A stretch of DNA of 64,000 bases from Imbricaverruca yamaguchii (GCA_034440575.1 JAOTOL010001613.1:2057501-2121500); one strand, 5' to 3'. Positions 1 to 12,775 are shown, counted from the first letter of the stretch. Numbers and translations are program-made. Notes: generated by a model not told the origin, from the sequence alone.

Positions 1-962
1 GAAACTTCTCCTTTGAGCTGTGAAAATGTGACATGCAACCATGTCTCAGCAGGCATGTACGATACCAGATCTATAAGAGCGCATTGTGCAGACTCGTGCT
101 TAATAGGAGTTTGCCGAGCGCAGTTATTCTCTGTTGCAACTATGGATTTCAATAGGACATGGGTGCTTAACTTATGACATCTAGTTGAAGCGTACAGAGC
201 CTGTGAATAAAACCATACACCACGCATAGGTAGTGTTAGCCTGCATTTATGGCCCATTTTCTTGCCATCTTCCGATATGCCCGTCAGATAATTTCGAGAA
301 CCACGGCTATGAATTATATAAATGATACTTTCCACAGCTTTCTGCCCATACAGCCGGCGAATGTTTATTGTATTAAGAATGATTCCCTCGTGCAAACAAT
401 AATTGCATGAAACCACAACACCCGTATTTGTTCCTATAGATAGGTACCATATCTTTATAAAGTTGAAGGTTACCTCAATAGACGCAGCAGCAGATTAAAG
501 TTCCCTAAGTGGAGTTTTATGCAAATATGTGCAACTCTTGGTACACAGTGCATGGTTTCAAGTAAACAAAACTATTATGAACCTCAACTCCCAACTTTTA
601 GCTACAGGATCAGGTTTCTGCCGCTGGGAGCAGTCAACAACATGCCGTCACGACTTAGCCGTTTAATGTGGAATACGTTTGACTTCCTGTGTTCCGCTAA
701 GCCTCAGAAAGCAAACTTTCGCTGCATTTTCGCACGACGTAGTGGCTTCCCATCCCCCCTCTTTACTCCTGCATGGCACAGACAACATCATGAAGTAAAC
801 TTTCTTCAGGCACCTTCAGCAAACAGGAAAATCATACAGTGCTTTTGACTGTTTGGCCACAGAAGACAAAGACGAGTTTTTGTTGCGTAGGGTATTCGTT
901 TCGCAGGCTCGTGGTGGTCTTATCGCGCGTTGCGACAACTCCAGAAAGTTAAATGACCACAA
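1..962. other. Gene-free spacer
   Basis: I see no recognisable gene, repeat array or transposon here. One open frame of 109 codons (519-848, plus) has no family motif and no exon-like flanks, so I treat it as chance. Confidence 0.5.
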
Positions 963-1813
963 TTAACCCGCGCCGTCTTTCTGGTCAAATCATCCCACCC
1001 CATCTCGGGGGGGGGGCGGTTGAAGACCCACCTCTAAAATCCAAACTAAGCATCGCACGAAAACGAAAGAGGTGTCATCAGAAAGCGTTCGAAGAGTAGG
1101 GTCCGGGTCCACCTTCCAAAACAATTCCCCCCAAAAGTGACGTCACCAGGGGGCTAGATTTTCACGACTTTTCATTGTTTGCATTATGCTTATGATTCTG
1201 GGGAGTTAATTTTGGGGGATATATGAACAAAAATGTATTTGGAATGAGAAAAGGACAGCGAAATCGACCAGGGCTATAATTTGTTTTGGCCCCCAAAAAT
1301 ACAAATTTTATTTTTTTGAAATTTCAAAATTTTTAGTTTTCAAGTTTCCTTTCATTTTCCTTTTCCAATGGGTAGAGCAGACCGAGAAACGTTGTTCGAA
1401 GTCAACTTGCCCTAATAAAAAATCCTTACTTTAGCCAGAATTCTGTATATGAACTGCAGTTTGGCAAATACGCAAAATTTATATGTAGTCAAAAACAAAC
1501 AAAAAGAGAAAAATACCACTAGTACATTTTATTGCATCCGTAAAGATAAGCAAACACTGAAAGTTTCATTAAAATATCTATCCGTTAAAGCGTGACGACT
1601 GGTTAAACTTTTTTGGAGGTGACCTCACTTGACCTTCAATAACTGGTTGACCCTAGACGACCTGACCTAAAAATGTTGAATCAGCATGCCAAATTGATGT
1701 GGTAAAAGGTATGCCAAATATGGGCGCGCTGTCGTGCGCCGTTCGTCCGCTATCCGCGAAAAACCGGAGGGGGGGGGGCGATTGAAGACACCCCTCGGGA
1801 CGGGACGGGTTAA
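963..1813 (-). mobile_element. TTAA-bounded non-autonomous element (piggyBac-like MITE), copy 1
   Basis: The element (967-1809, 843 bp) lies between two TTAA tetranucleotides (963-966 and 1810-1813). Its ends are inverted: CCCGCGCCGTC on the left and, read from the other strand, CCCGTCCCGTC on the right. It carries no coding frame of any length, so it must rely on another element's transposase. TTAA target duplications with CCC-starting ends are typical of the piggyBac superfamily, although Kolobok elements also use TTAA. A G/C-rich module containing CTTCAA-CGCCCC occurs near both ends in the same orientation. The same sequence recurs at 4344-5161 and at 38194-39043 in the opposite orientation. 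Confidence 0.72.
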
Positions 1814-3517
1814 TGAATTCTGCGGTTGGTGAATGCAAATAAACGACGGCGAACAGCAATTCGCTCGCTTCTGAAGGACGTTGGCATAATGTTTCGATGA
1901 GACCGCCGACAGTAAATGTTGCACGTTCTGAATATAGAGACCGAAAGACATACACAAGTTACATATGCGGCCGACGACGACATACCCGCATAGCTCGAAA
2001 GTTCAAGAAGCTCCGCGACATCGGGGGTGGCTCTTTGGGTACACGCCCAGCATGACGACAGGTACTACATCGCCAGACGGATACGCATTTGGCCGACCGG
2101 GCTGCCGACAAAATAGTTGCTAGGCGCGTCGCAGTCGGGCCGGCTATCTTACGAGGCTGCATTATTACGGGGATGCAGCATTACGGGGATGCAGCATTAC
2201 AGGGATGCAGCATTACAGGGATGCAGCATTACGGGTAAAATAGGTAAATTCCCTAGCTCTCTGATAAGAGCATGAGGTAGCCACGCACTCCATGTCTGTC
2301 ATTGGACGTAACGAATGCCTATCTCATTTCGCTACGCGCATTAATACAGCTTGTATTTATGTTGGCCTTCCTATGGTCAGCTATCCAATAATCAAGACAG
2401 CTAGTTCAGGAATTCATGATGAGATAGATCCAAAGGTCGTCAGCCGACTAAATGTGGTTTAATGCGAATATATTGCATGATTTTCAACGCGTTTTTTTGC
2501 AGATAAAGAGTTTGCATTGCAGATTGCAGTGCTGATACCTCAACCAGGTATCAGCACGATCATTGAAATACTAGGTTCCACCAACATATATTTTAAACAC
2601 AGGGGCAATGGGTTAAAGTTGTGTGAGCTGATTAGGTTGCTAATGGCATCGCAGAGCCTATTTATCACGGGTCTTCTCTCGTGAATTCATCTTCAATATT
2701 TTCCTTCATTCATTCGTACCCGAAAAAGAAGAGAAAAACAAAAGATACGTTATAAACGAATGAAAAAATTAACCGAACTCAGAAGAACGGAGAAAAAATA
2801 CAAGATACGTTCTAAAAAGAAAGAAAAAACACGTCCTTGCAGTGTTCAGAATATGGCGATGACCCCCCCCCCACTACACCGCATGCCCCAATGTGGCACC
2901 GACCGGACTGACATCCCTGCTCGACTATATCATATCCGGCTGTCAAACAACTCCACTATACCATCCGTATATCTTCAAGCGATCCGGACCAACTCAACTC
3001 TGATCTTCAAGACGACTTCAACTCTACTTCAGCATCGCTCAACAGATCCTCCCTCCGTTTAATACTCCTACCCTACGCTGCTCACTCTCTCATACCTCTC
3101 AACAACCGGAACCAGCCGACATCACCAGACGGCGGCAGGCTTGTAAAATTCAACTACACACACACACCTAAATGGCATGAAAAAATAACGATGCTCGATT
3201 GCCCAATTACACCTGACCAATTTTAGCAAGCACTTCGTAACTCAGTTACACAATTTCAAAAATGTATGCTTGAAATTTAGGACAATGTGAGATCATTATT
3301 GTACAAGAAAAAAACGCCGGAACTCGAGAATCAAGCAACACTTCAGCATCAATCGCCAGCCTGACTATGATCGTGGCCCCTGGGTAGCAGTACGAGAAGA
3401 ATACCCAGAGGTGCCTGAGCTACGTAGCAGTCTGACAACACCGAGGAGCTCCTGAAGTAATTGCATTTTGTCTTTTTCTTGTCCTCGGAATTATGCATGA
3501 GGCAGCCAGTTCGTGGA
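1814..3517. other. Spacer with short repeats
   Basis: Apart from the 16-bp array listed separately, I see no gene. Open frames on both strands are short and lack motifs. The stretch 2750-3120 is A-rich and then C-rich without repeat structure. Confidence 0.5.
2164..2235. repeat. 16-bp tandem repeat, about 4.5 copies
   Basis: The unit ATTACGGGGATGCAGC is repeated head to tail, with G/A exchange at one site (ACGGGG or ACAGGG). Confidence 0.9.
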
Positions 3518-4013
3518 GCTGAGTGCGACTCACCGGGCGGTGTGAGGGTGGCCTGTCCACCAGCTGTGGGGGTGGGGCTGAGTGCGACTCACCGGGCGGT
3601 GTGAGGGTGGCTTGTCCACCAGCTGTGGGGGCGGGGCTGAGTGCGACTCACCGGGCGGTGTGAGGGTGGCTTGTCCACCAGCTGTGGGGGTGTGGGGCTG
3701 AGTGCGACTCACCGGGCGGTGTGAGGGTGGCTTGTCCACCAGCTGTGGGGGTGGGGCTGAGTGCGACTCACTGGGCGGTGTGAGGGTGGCCTGTCCACCA
3801 GCTGTGGGGGGCGGGGCTGAGTGCGACTCACTGGGCGGTGTGAGGGTGGCCTGTCCACCAGCTGTGGGGGTGGGGCTGAGTGCGACTCACCGGGCGGTGT
3901 GAGGGTGGCCTGTCCACCAGCTGTGGGGGCGGGGCTGAGTGCGACTCACCGGGCGGTGTGAGGGTGGCTTGTCCACCAGCTGTGGGGGTGGGGCTGGGTG
4001 CGACTCACCGGGT
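3518..4013. repeat. 59-bp minisatellite, 9 copies
   Basis: Units begin with GCTGAGTGCGACTCACCGGG at 3518, 3577, 3636, 3697, 3756, 3816, 3875, 3934 and 3993. The period is therefore 59-61 bp, and length changes fall in G runs. Copies differ by a few C/T exchanges. The long open frames across it on both strands are a consequence of the repeats, not genes. Confidence 0.95.
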
Positions 4014-4343
4014 GGGCTTCTGGCTACAACATTGGGAGTTTTGCATGTGTACGCGTGCGAATGAATTTGTGTTTTTAATTATTAAGAATTACTGATGCCC
4101 AACTGTGCACAATGTCGACGATGCAAAATATACACCGCACAAAATTGTTTTGTTCGATTCTCTCATCCATGTTTTGTCTCCAGTACTAAATATTAAGCAG
4201 GAGGCGAATTAAAAAGAAATATTTTGGTACCTAAAAAGTGTAGACTAGACCAGTAGAATTCGAATGAACCTCCCATTTTCTAAATCGGCACAATAGATTA
4301 CGAGATCTTACATGGTGGAATCTTCCCCTTTCATAATCCAGTC

Positions 4344-5161
4344 TTAAGCCGTGGGACTGAGGTGCGGGGCGTATTTTCAAGCGCCCGCAAGGCTTTCCGC
4401 GGATAGTGAGAAAAAAACGGTGCGCGGCGGCGAACACAAAGTTGGGACACATTTTCCAATCTAAGTTTTAGGTGTGAAAATTTTTCGGTCAAGTCATCCA
4501 CGGTCGCCAAGCTAATCAGGGTCAGGGGGCCACGACAAAAAAAGGTCAACCAGCTGTTGCGATTTAAGGGGTAATGGTACTTGAATGCAAATGTCAGGTT
4601 TCGCTTATCTTTAGAGACACAACAGAATGCACTAAAAGGAAATTTTGCATTAAAAATTGATCGCAATGTTTTACATAGTTATCTATTTGAGATAACTCGA
4701 TGATTTTGGCTAAAGTAAGCTCGTTTTAACGTGGCTAAGTTTACTTCAAGCAACGTTTCCCGGTGCGCTCTACCCATTAGAAAAAATAAAAAAGAACGCT
4801 AATAGTTTTGGCCATAAAAATAAACATGTTTATTGTTATGTGTGAAAACATTTTGGGACAATGAACGATTTCACGTTCTTTTTTATTCCAAACAATTTAT
4901 TTTCAATCTTCCTCAAAATGAACTTCCCAGAGACAAAAACTAATGATGTTAGTCGCGACCACATTCCCATAGTGACGTCACTTTTGGAGGAACAGTATTT
5001 TGGGGGTGTTTTCGAGCCCTAGATGTCAATTGCCTTCCGACGACACCTGTTTCGTTTTCGTGCGATGCTTAGATTGAAGAGTATAGAGGTGCGTATAACG
5101 ACCACGACACCGAAACGGAGTGCGAGGATCTGTCCGGAAAGACTCCGTACCGTAGGGTTAA
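4344..5161 (+). mobile_element. TTAA-bounded MITE, copy 2 (diverged)
   Basis: The body (4348-5157, 810 bp) is flanked by TTAA at 4344-4347 and 5158-5161. The left end reads GCCGTGGGAC and the right end closes with GGG before TTAA, a decayed form of the CCCG...CGGG termini of the copies at 963-1813 and 38194-39043. Internal landmarks are shared: the phrase GCTTATCTTTA, a GGCTAAAGTAAGC stretch, a CAACGTTTC block, the AGTGACGTCAC palindrome, and GTTTCGTTTTCGTGCGATGC near the right end. It is the most diverged and probably the oldest of the three. No coding capacity. Confidence 0.65.
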
Positions 5162-8100
5162 GCGAGCCTTACGAGTTAAAACGAACGCCGTGTTCTCTGC
5201 AAGTTCAAAGGGCGATGACCAGTTCCGGATGACCGAAATGTGGTCAATTAAAATGCTGGTGTTGCATGACAACACTGGCAAGTCATCAACAAACAAGTAT
5301 GTGGTTATTTATGAACGTTTTCTTACGGCAAATATACAGGGACGTTGCTTGCGTGATCACGAAGCAAGTATTCTGGAACACGAACATAGTGGACACGAAC
5401 ATAGTGAATGTGACAGCTTGAAATGTATTTCGCCGCGGTAAAGATCAGCGACCAAAATGTCGGTATTGCACCTTGAAGAGCACGGTACTGTTGATCAGCA
5501 CAGTGGACCAGACACTAATGGAGCATTCAGCCAGCGTGGTTGATAAACAGAACACTAATGGAGCATTACATCGGCGCAGTTAATAGACAAGACACTAATG
5601 GAACATCCAATCTGGAATTGGGCTATAGAGGCTACAGATAGATGTATAGGGTCCTGTACACACCCCAGCGTGGTGTTCGCCAGAAACGGCCAGCATCGAG
5701 TCGGAATCTTTATCGGAAACAACGACCACCATGCTATTCAAGCAGCCGGTAGAGCCGGCGACAACGTCGCCGTCAGTTGCCAGTCTTGAGAGGTGTCGGT
5801 GCTGGTGGACCCGGACACGGCATATATCGCACCGCACGCAATATCTCACAATCTAATCTCCTGCCTAAGCCTGCGTGAATGAATCAGGGCTTGAAGCACT
5901 TCACAGAAGCTATTAACGGTTCAAAAGCGTGCCGGCCGAGCCGGACAGAGCCGCTCCTGGGGTATCCCAACTGAGCTTCCGTCGCATACACACTGGAGTA
6001 GACTACTTGATGCTCTGCCACCGTCCACAGACGTGGGTCAGATCAACGCCACCATGTCGTGATATCGTGTTCTAATCGCCTGTTCGCCAACGAAACCCTC
6101 AGCATTGAAAACCGGGTGCGTTCCATTAAATGCATGTTTGATGATGGGATAGATCAGTGCAGGACTGCAACGTGAGATTGTCGAGAGACGGCGGAGCGAG
6201 ATGGCCAAGTGCTCGATAGCTCCCCTCCCTGTCCCGTTAGCGAAAAGGGTTGTCTCCGCGTTGCCGCGGACTGCAACAACGGAAACACGCAGTTATTCGT
6301 GCTGCGTTTTAACCAGGAGGAAGCAAGCTCGTATCATGAGCTGTGTAACCAATGCAGTCGATGCGCCCTTGAATCCCAGAATGCATGAGTTGTCTCCGAC
6401 ATGAAAGGTCGCAGAAGGTTGTGAGCATTTCTATCACTCTAGGTGCAGATGTGTGATTTAAAATTTCCCACCATTAGGAGACCCGTATCACTGATACATT
6501 TGGTCAAATTTACATCATATGTATATATGTAGTGTGATATGGAGCTGATGGGCTTACGATATTAGCGCCCTTGCCGTTTGGCTTAAGATAACTCAAGAAC
6601 TAAAGGAGTCAGTGTCTTCGAAATAGTAATACGCTTTATACCACAAATTATATTCTTCGAGTCAAATACATTATTAGAGGTTACCATAGGTCACTTCGTA
6701 TGACGTCATCAATAAAACTTTTCTTTCCGTTCGAATTTTTGCATTCGATAGGCCTCCTTTGTCTCATAGATTAGGGCTCCAAAATGGTTGCATGCTCGCA
6801 AATTGGTGAGATTGGCAAACTGGAGCAATGTAGGTCGACTTATAATAAATGCACCACATGCCTGACCTCAACCCATATCAATGCGCATATATTTCTATAG
6901 GCATGTGCCATCATTCCAGACCCAACTAGAATACCAAACTTTCCCCAAGGTGGTACGGGTTGCATTGATGATACTAAACCAAACATATGCATCTAGGAAT
7001 GAATGATAAATCGTTAGACTTCATTGTGTTGTATGCAGGTAGAAAAGTAAAGTAAATATTCAAGGCGATTTTTGGTCCTGGTACCAATAGCATGCTTGTT
7101 TCATAGCCAGTTAGCATGCCATGCCCTATAGCTGACCATTGACACGCGGTTACAACAGACTGCGAACCATGGACGTCTTTGACGAGTCTGTGGCAGCAAT
7201 GTGGCAACAATGTAGAAACAATGTGCAATGTGGCAGTAACACTCGCACGTCCGGAGGTCCGCGCCAACTTCGCATGTCCGGGGGGGCAGATGTCTGCCCC
7301 CTAAGATCTGTAGAACTATGATAGCCAGCGATAAACGTAACACGGCGTTGGATAGCTGGTGACGGGCTCTATCCAAAGTGTTTCGGTCATTTTTCGCTCA
7401 GGTTAACATTCAGGTCACTGGGTCATCATAGGTTAAATTCGACCAGATCAGGTAGGACTCAGATATTGGCACATGTCTAAGGACCTGTAACAGGTAGAAA
7501 CAAACTGCGAATGCTATTCGACGGTCCTTGAAATGCGCTACCGACAATAGGCGGTGTAATTTAAGGTCAGTTCAACTGAAACTCAGGTCAAGGTCATGTA
7601 GTCATAACCTCAGGTTAAGGTCATGAAGTCGCCTAGGGAGGTCATGTAATATATCAATCGACACGTCTTGGCGATACAAGCACAATGACGGTAATTTCAG
7701 CCTTCTAGCTCAATGCAGTGCGATATAATGCGCAGAAATGTGTAGTGATCTCGGGTGACCTCAGATGACCTTGGTGAGGTCACTGAGCAAAAATGTCAGC
7801 GGTAGCATTGAGCATAGCTTCCATCTACATCCCATAACCGTTGTGAGGTTATTCGGAGCGCAAATATGCAGCCAGGAAACATTTGTATATTTTACCATAG
7901 CCCTATAATGTGAAAACCATGGCCGCGACCTGACCTAAGGTCAATGTTGCGGAAATTTCGATATACATATTATGGTCCCTGATGAGATCATGACGTGTTA
8001 TAAGTTTTAAATCAATCGCCCAATTATTGCGGAAGTTATGCCACCTAGAACTCCAAGTGTAGCTGGGTCACTTCGCCTGACCTGGTGACCTGACCTGAGA

Positions 8101-8396
8101 CGACCAAGGGTCAGAAATGTATGAGGATATGCGAAAAAGATCAATGAATAGCTATGCGAGGTTTGGCCTTGCTAACCCGATTAGTTTGGCGGCAAATGAG
8201 GAAAAACTGGAGGGGTGGCAGATATCTCCCACCCCGGAAGTGCGCGTGGGAATGAGGAAGCACCAGCATCTAAGGCAGATTGAAAAAAATGCCTTTAGAC
8301 AGGATTAATATTGAGGCAGCACTTAATGTGCAACTCATGAAGGACAATCTCACGCAACTGTTCTCAATGTCAAAAATATCCGCTAAAATCATTGGG
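5162..8396. other. Gene-free spacer, AGGTCA/TGACCT-rich from 7.4 to 8.1 kb
   Basis: No gene is recognised. At 5511-5606 a degenerate 39-bp unit built around ACACTAATGGA occurs three times. Between about 7380 and 8110 the hexamer TGACCT or its complement AGGTCA recurs at irregular spacing. The same phrase appears at 35.5-36.4 kb and 58.8-59.3 kb, which suggests an old dispersed repeat more than local regulation. Confidence 0.45.
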
Positions 8397-8397
8397 T

Positions 8398-8585
8398 GGG
8401 GCGGGGGGAGTGGCCGAGTGGTTAAGGTGTTGGGCTATGGGTATCAAAGGTCCCTGGTTCGACACTAGCGCCGCTCAGGACATTTTCAAATCCCGCGGCC
8501 CACTGGCGAAACAGTGTGGGCGGCGCCATTAGCCGTGAATATGCCTAAAATGCGTCGTGAACCACCCAATAAACAAACAAACAAT
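8398..8585 (+). mobile_element. tRNA-derived SINE, family 1, copy A
   Basis: The head resembles a tRNA gene. An A box TGGCCGAGTGG (8411-8421) is followed about 35 bp later by a B box GGTTCGACACT (8456-8466), the internal RNA polymerase III promoter pattern. The TGGCCGAG(T/A)GGTTAAGG start is close to that of tRNA-Ser/Leu genes. A tRNA-unrelated body follows (CATTAGCCGTGAAT and CGTGAACYACCC phrases shared with 40144-40307) and a CAAA-repeat tail at 8571-8583. I could not find an intact target-site duplication, so this copy is probably older than the other. Confidence 0.75.
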
Positions 8586-9422
8586 ATCAGACAAATTAAT
8601 TTGGGTTCGTATTTTAGCTGACCTGGTGATCCCATGCATGCTTGCTCCATTTGCTAGCCAAGCAGGTTTTGCATATGTTCTGATTCTTTTCAGACTTCTA
8701 GTTCAGGATCCAATGAAACACGAATTAAAAAGCAAACAGATTTCACTTATGGGCCCAGAATGACTCCCACCACACCATGCCCGGCCCTAGGAGGATTTGT
8801 TTTCAGTCAAACTTGCGAAATCGTTCAACATCAGTTTAAGAAGGCAAAGTTACCGATGAAAATCCGATCAGAACGTAGCTAACTAAATGCATTAGCAATA
8901 TGTCTTGGTAACGACCATGAGAGCAAACACAAGTATAGATTAGCAAACTTTTCTCAGCTCGGTTACTCATCAAATTGGTTAACTTTCCAACAGCTACATA
9001 AAACTTTGATTAGTATGGCAATTAAAGATGTGACCATGGGCCCATGTGCACCACAATTTCCATGCGGGTTAAACCAAGAGTATTCCCTCATTCAAAGCTA
9101 TTATTAATCGCACCCAACAGACGAATTCAAAGTGCTTTTTCTGACAAAATAAAGCTTTTTTCTCATTTAGTGCCAAGAAATGCCCAACGCCAAATTATTT
9201 CGCAAAAAACTTAAGGGCTGAAGAAAAGCTGCGGTAGTTCTTCCTGATTCCAATCTTGTCCTTGCCTCATGGTACATAAAACAATATACCATTTGCTATG
9301 CGTGTGAAGAATGGTGTTTCATGAAAGTTGATGAGGGTGCAGCCACGGGAAGAACCTGGACAGAAGTACTGGAGAGGTGGGAGATAAGAGCTAACAATGC
9401 TGGAATTGTTCATAACATAAAA
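8586..9422. other. Spacer, possibly including the LINE 3' untranslated region
   Basis: No gene is seen. The segment next to 9423 is probably the 3' untranslated tail of the minus-strand LINE, but the exact 3' end is not marked by a clear tail or target duplication. Confidence 0.4.
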
Positions 9423-9728
9423 TCAGCCCTCCCTGTAATACTGAAAAGCAAGCCCTATATTCTTATAATGATTGTCTATGCTGTTTTTAAAGATGTTCAA
9501 TGTGCTGCTACTGACGATGTTTTCTGGCAGCTGGTTCCAGTGTTCCACTACCCTGTTGGTGAAGAAAGTTTGCCTTAACCTTGTTCTGCTGTGGTTAACT
9601 TTAATTTTGAATTTATGACCTCTAATTGCATCATTTCGGTTAAATTCAAAAATTTCCCAAGGTATCCGGTATCCCCTCTCCAGACCATTGACAAATTTAA
9701 AGACCTCGATGAGATCTCCTCTCAGCCT
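9423..9728 (-). pseudogene. LINE RT protein, C-terminal tail (frameshifted)
   Basis: On the minus strand, in a frame different from the RT core, the translation reads LRGDLIEVFKFVNGLE and then continues with RGHKFKI, RQTFFTNRVVEHWNQLP and a stop at 9423-9425. This is the conserved carboxy end of CR1-like RT proteins (RGDLIE.FK..NG, then FF.NR....WN.LP). A one-base length change in the GGAGAGG run near 9735 separates it from the RT frame. Confidence 0.75.
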
Positions 9729-10897
9729 CTCCTCTCCCTACATCTAAGTGAAAACATATTCAATTTCTTCAATCTTTCCTCATATGCCAGGTTGCTTATG
9801 CCATTAACCATTTTTGTAGCCCTCTTTTGTACTCTCTCCAAAAGCCAACAATCTTTTTCATAGCTAGGAGACCAAGCTTGGATGCAGTATTCCAAATGTG
9901 GCCTGACGTATGCACAGTAAAGCTTCCTGATCACTTCCTCACTTCTGTATGATACATTCCTATTTATTGCCCCGAGCATTATCAGTGCCTTCTTCCTGGC
10001 TTCCTTGTTCTGTTCTGATGCCCCCAGTTTTGTGTTTAGAATAACACCTAAATCCTTCTCCTGTTGAGTCACTGATACCACTTGGCCACCCATCAAGAAT
10101 GGAGCCTTCATATGCTGCTTACCTACATGCATGATTTTGCACTTAACAAAGTTAAATTTCATTTGCCATTCTTCGGACCACTTCACAAGTTCGTCTAAGT
10201 CTTTTTGCAGCGAGATATGCTCATCCTGACCTGTTATTGCCCTAAAGACCTTCAAATCATCCGCAAATTTCAAAACTTTACTGCTTAGGCCACTTTCAAT
10301 GTTATTTACAAATATAATTAACAGTAATGGCCCTAGTACTGACCCCTGGGGGACTCCACTAAGAACATTTTGCCATGATGACTTTGTACCATTTAGCATC
10401 ACTCTTTGCTGTCTATCTGAAAGCCACAACTCTATCCATTTTAAGATGCTACCTGCAATACCATGGGACTGAAGCTGTATCATTAACCGTTTATGGGGTA
10501 CCTTGTCAAAGGCCTTACTAAAGTCAAGATATGCTACATCAACCTGATTTCCCTGATCAGATTGTTCTGTGGCGAAGTTCAAAAAGTCCAAGAGGTTTGT
10601 GAGACACGATCGTCCTTTTCTAAACCCATGTTGAGTATTTTGAATCAATCTGCTACCTTCCAGATAACTAACTATTCTATCCTTGATAATTGATTCGAGT
10701 ACCTTGCATACTAGGGATGTGAGACTTATTGGCCTATAGTTTCCAACTTTCCCTCTTTCTCCTTTCTTGAAAATAGGAACTACATTTGCCCTTTTCCAAT
10801 CGGTTGGAATTTCATTATGTGAAACTGATCTACAAAATATTATACTAAGTGGAAATGCCAGTTCCTTTTCAGTTTCCCGCAACACCCTAGCATACAT
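9722..10897 (-). pseudogene. LINE reverse transcriptase core
   Basis: This 391-codon frame carries the RT blocks in the right order: NYRPISLTSL (residue 53 on), GFRKGRSC (91), YLDFSKAFDKVPH (123, motif A with the first catalytic Asp), GVPQGSVLGPLL (181, motif B), FADD (211, motif C with both catalytic Asp) and KCKIMHVG (about 252, the later thumb-side block). The order and the AFDKVPH and PQGSVLGP wording place it in the CR1/L2/Jockey/Rex1 group of non-LTR retrotransposons. The enzyme would copy the element's RNA at a nicked chromosomal target. The core itself has no stop codon, but both neighbouring coding segments are out of frame, so it is a dead copy. The methionine at its start is internal to the original protein. 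I am sure of the RT and less sure of the clade. Confidence 0.88.
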
Positions 10898-11441
10898 TTC
10901 GTCAGGTCCTGCTGCCTTATTTTGCTTTTTTTCCTCATATGATTGTAAACAACATCACTATCAATGAAATCAACATCATTTGTCAGATCCCATGTCACTG
11001 AACTATTTGTTGGTGTGAGTATGGTGGGGTTGGTTATTTCCATTTAACTTCAATTAAACTGTTTTTTGAACTGCTTGCTCAGCTCCTCAACCATCTCACT
11101 ATCCTCACCCAATGTAGTCCCGTTTACTTCCAGTGGACCAATTGTGCTAGAAACTTTACTCAGCTTGTAGAAACTAAAGAACTTTTTACTGTCCCCATTA
11201 CAGTTTCTAGCTAAATCCAGTTCTTTTGCTCGCTTTGCTGCTCTGGTTTTTTGCTTCACAGTGTCTCTAGCTTTTCGATACGCCTTTAGATTAACGACAT
11301 TTGAGGCTTCTTTAAAAACTCTAAATGCAGTTTTCTTAGCCTTAATTGCTTTTATCACGTCTGGTGTAAGCCATGCTGGCTTTCCTACCCTTCTTTTGCG
11401 TCTTTGCTTTTGGGGGACATGTCTAATCTGAGTTTCCTTCT

Positions 11442-11445
<4 letters not shown>
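10895..11445 (-). pseudogene. LINE pre-RT linker region (frameshifted, truncated)
   Basis: Two minus-strand pieces precede the RT core. One (11445-11050) encodes a Lys/Arg-rich segment with KPAWLTPDVIKAIKAKK and KARDTVKQKTRAAKRA, then KKFFSFYK. This is the basic linker that normally joins endonuclease to RT in this group (W.t..i......k). The second (11043-10895) encodes DVVYNHMRKKSKIRQQDL, matching the usual segment just before RT motif 1, where a GPD motif would be expected. A stop at 11047 and a frame change near 10900 break it. The apparent N-terminal YIYI stretch is translated microsatellite. Confidence 0.7.
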
Positions 11446-11511
<66 letters not shown>

Positions 11512-11545
11512 TATACCTACATATATATGTATATATATAAGTGTA
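11441..11545. repeat. TA-rich microsatellite
   Basis: Alternating TA with occasional TATG/TACA interruptions. It marks the truncated 5' boundary of the minus-strand LINE. Confidence 0.95.
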
Positions 11546-12467
11546 TGGATGTGGTCGATCGGTCAAGTGCATCAGGCACCTGACGGGGTCTTGTGAACTA
11601 CCTTGGAATCGATAGGCATTTGCTGACTATGCCAGCAATTATTGCGACCCCAGCCGTGAACATATTCCGGTTGCCATTGTTAGGTTGATCACATACGTGG
11701 TGCAAAATAGTTGGGAACAGGACTCCTTTCCACAAGGTAGTTGCGGTGTTTATTCGGTACACCTGAGAGCTGGAGGTCCTTCACGGCAGTGAACTCCGTG
11801 TCAGATAACGCACACAATCCGAATGACTTTAAAGATGGTGCTGTTAAGAGGCGCTTGTTGCGCTTGTTGGCGCTTGTTGCGCTTGTTGGCGCTTGTTGCT
11901 CGCTTCCTTGAGCGTGTTTGTGACCTGCAATGACCCTATTTGACCGGAGCTAAGCTGGTTCTATGCCGTTGTCCCGTCTAGTGACCTGGATGCTGCTCTA
12001 CCCACAATCTTTTGACGTTAGCTCTTCATTTCGTCACAATACAAGAATGGATAGCCTATTATTATTTGCTGACAACTGTCGTAACGAAAGAAATTAATCA
12101 ACTGAGAAGGATATTGCAAAAAGTCATCACTATTAAAGATAGATATCATTCATTAATCATAAGATGTGATGAAAAAGATGATTACTACGAGTTAATGCGA
12201 ATGAACACGAGCGTTACGGTCGAATTCAGTGATTCGAAATATTTGCATGGCACAACTCACCTGAAACATATTCATGCCGGGTCAACGAAGATCAATGTGG
12301 GCAGTTTGGTCACGTGGAAGACAACGTCAGTGTATATTCTATATATAACTGTTGGCCTGAATGGGCTTTTTCTCAGCGTAGCCATGAATACTGCAACATA
12401 TGCATGAATTCCTTTCTATTCACTTAGCTCACTGTTAAAGCTCTTGTGACATTGGTTCAATATTATG
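11546..12467. other. Gene-free spacer
   Basis: A short run of GCGCTTGTTG-type units occupies 11851-11900. An AT-rich frame of 131 codons (12012-12407, plus) has no recognisable domain or exon flanks. I do not call it a gene. Confidence 0.45.
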
Positions 12468-12775
12468 GATACATATTGTAGCATATGTGCGGCATAATTG
12501 CAAGCGATTATGACATATGTCAGGCATTATATCAAGCTATTGTTCCATAGGTCCGGCATCATGACAAGCTAATATGGCATATGTTCGGCTTTACACAAAT
12601 ATATTATAGTATAGGTCTGAAATTATAGAAAGCTATCATGGTATTTGTCAGGAAATGTGTCAAGATATCGTGTCATAAGTCCGTCATTGTAGTAGGATAT
12701 TATGGCGTACATCTGGCATTGCATAAAAATAGTATGGCATAGGCCAGGCATTATAACCAGGAATTATGGAACATG
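12468..12775. repeat. Degenerate 32-bp satellite, about 9-10 copies
   Basis: Successive units follow the pattern ATTATGGCATA-GTC-GGCATTAT---AAGCT with period close to 32 bp. Copies are heavily diverged, so the array is old. Confidence 0.75.

Larger units (their letters stand above)
9423..11445 (-). mobile_element. 5'-truncated CR1/Jockey-group LINE
   Basis: This is a minus-strand non-LTR retrotransposon fragment. It retains the region between endonuclease and reverse transcriptase, the whole RT core and the C-terminal tail. The endonuclease and any ORF1 are absent. The 5' end stops at the TA microsatellite that starts near 11441. The protein is spread over at least three frames, so the copy is dead. 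5' truncation is normal for LINEs copied by target-primed reverse transcription. No target-site duplication was found. Confidence 0.85.

Noticed and set aside
8411..8466. Genuine tRNA gene
   Set aside because: The A and B boxes are present, but the acceptor stem does not close, and a shared non-tRNA body and tail follow, so it is a SINE.
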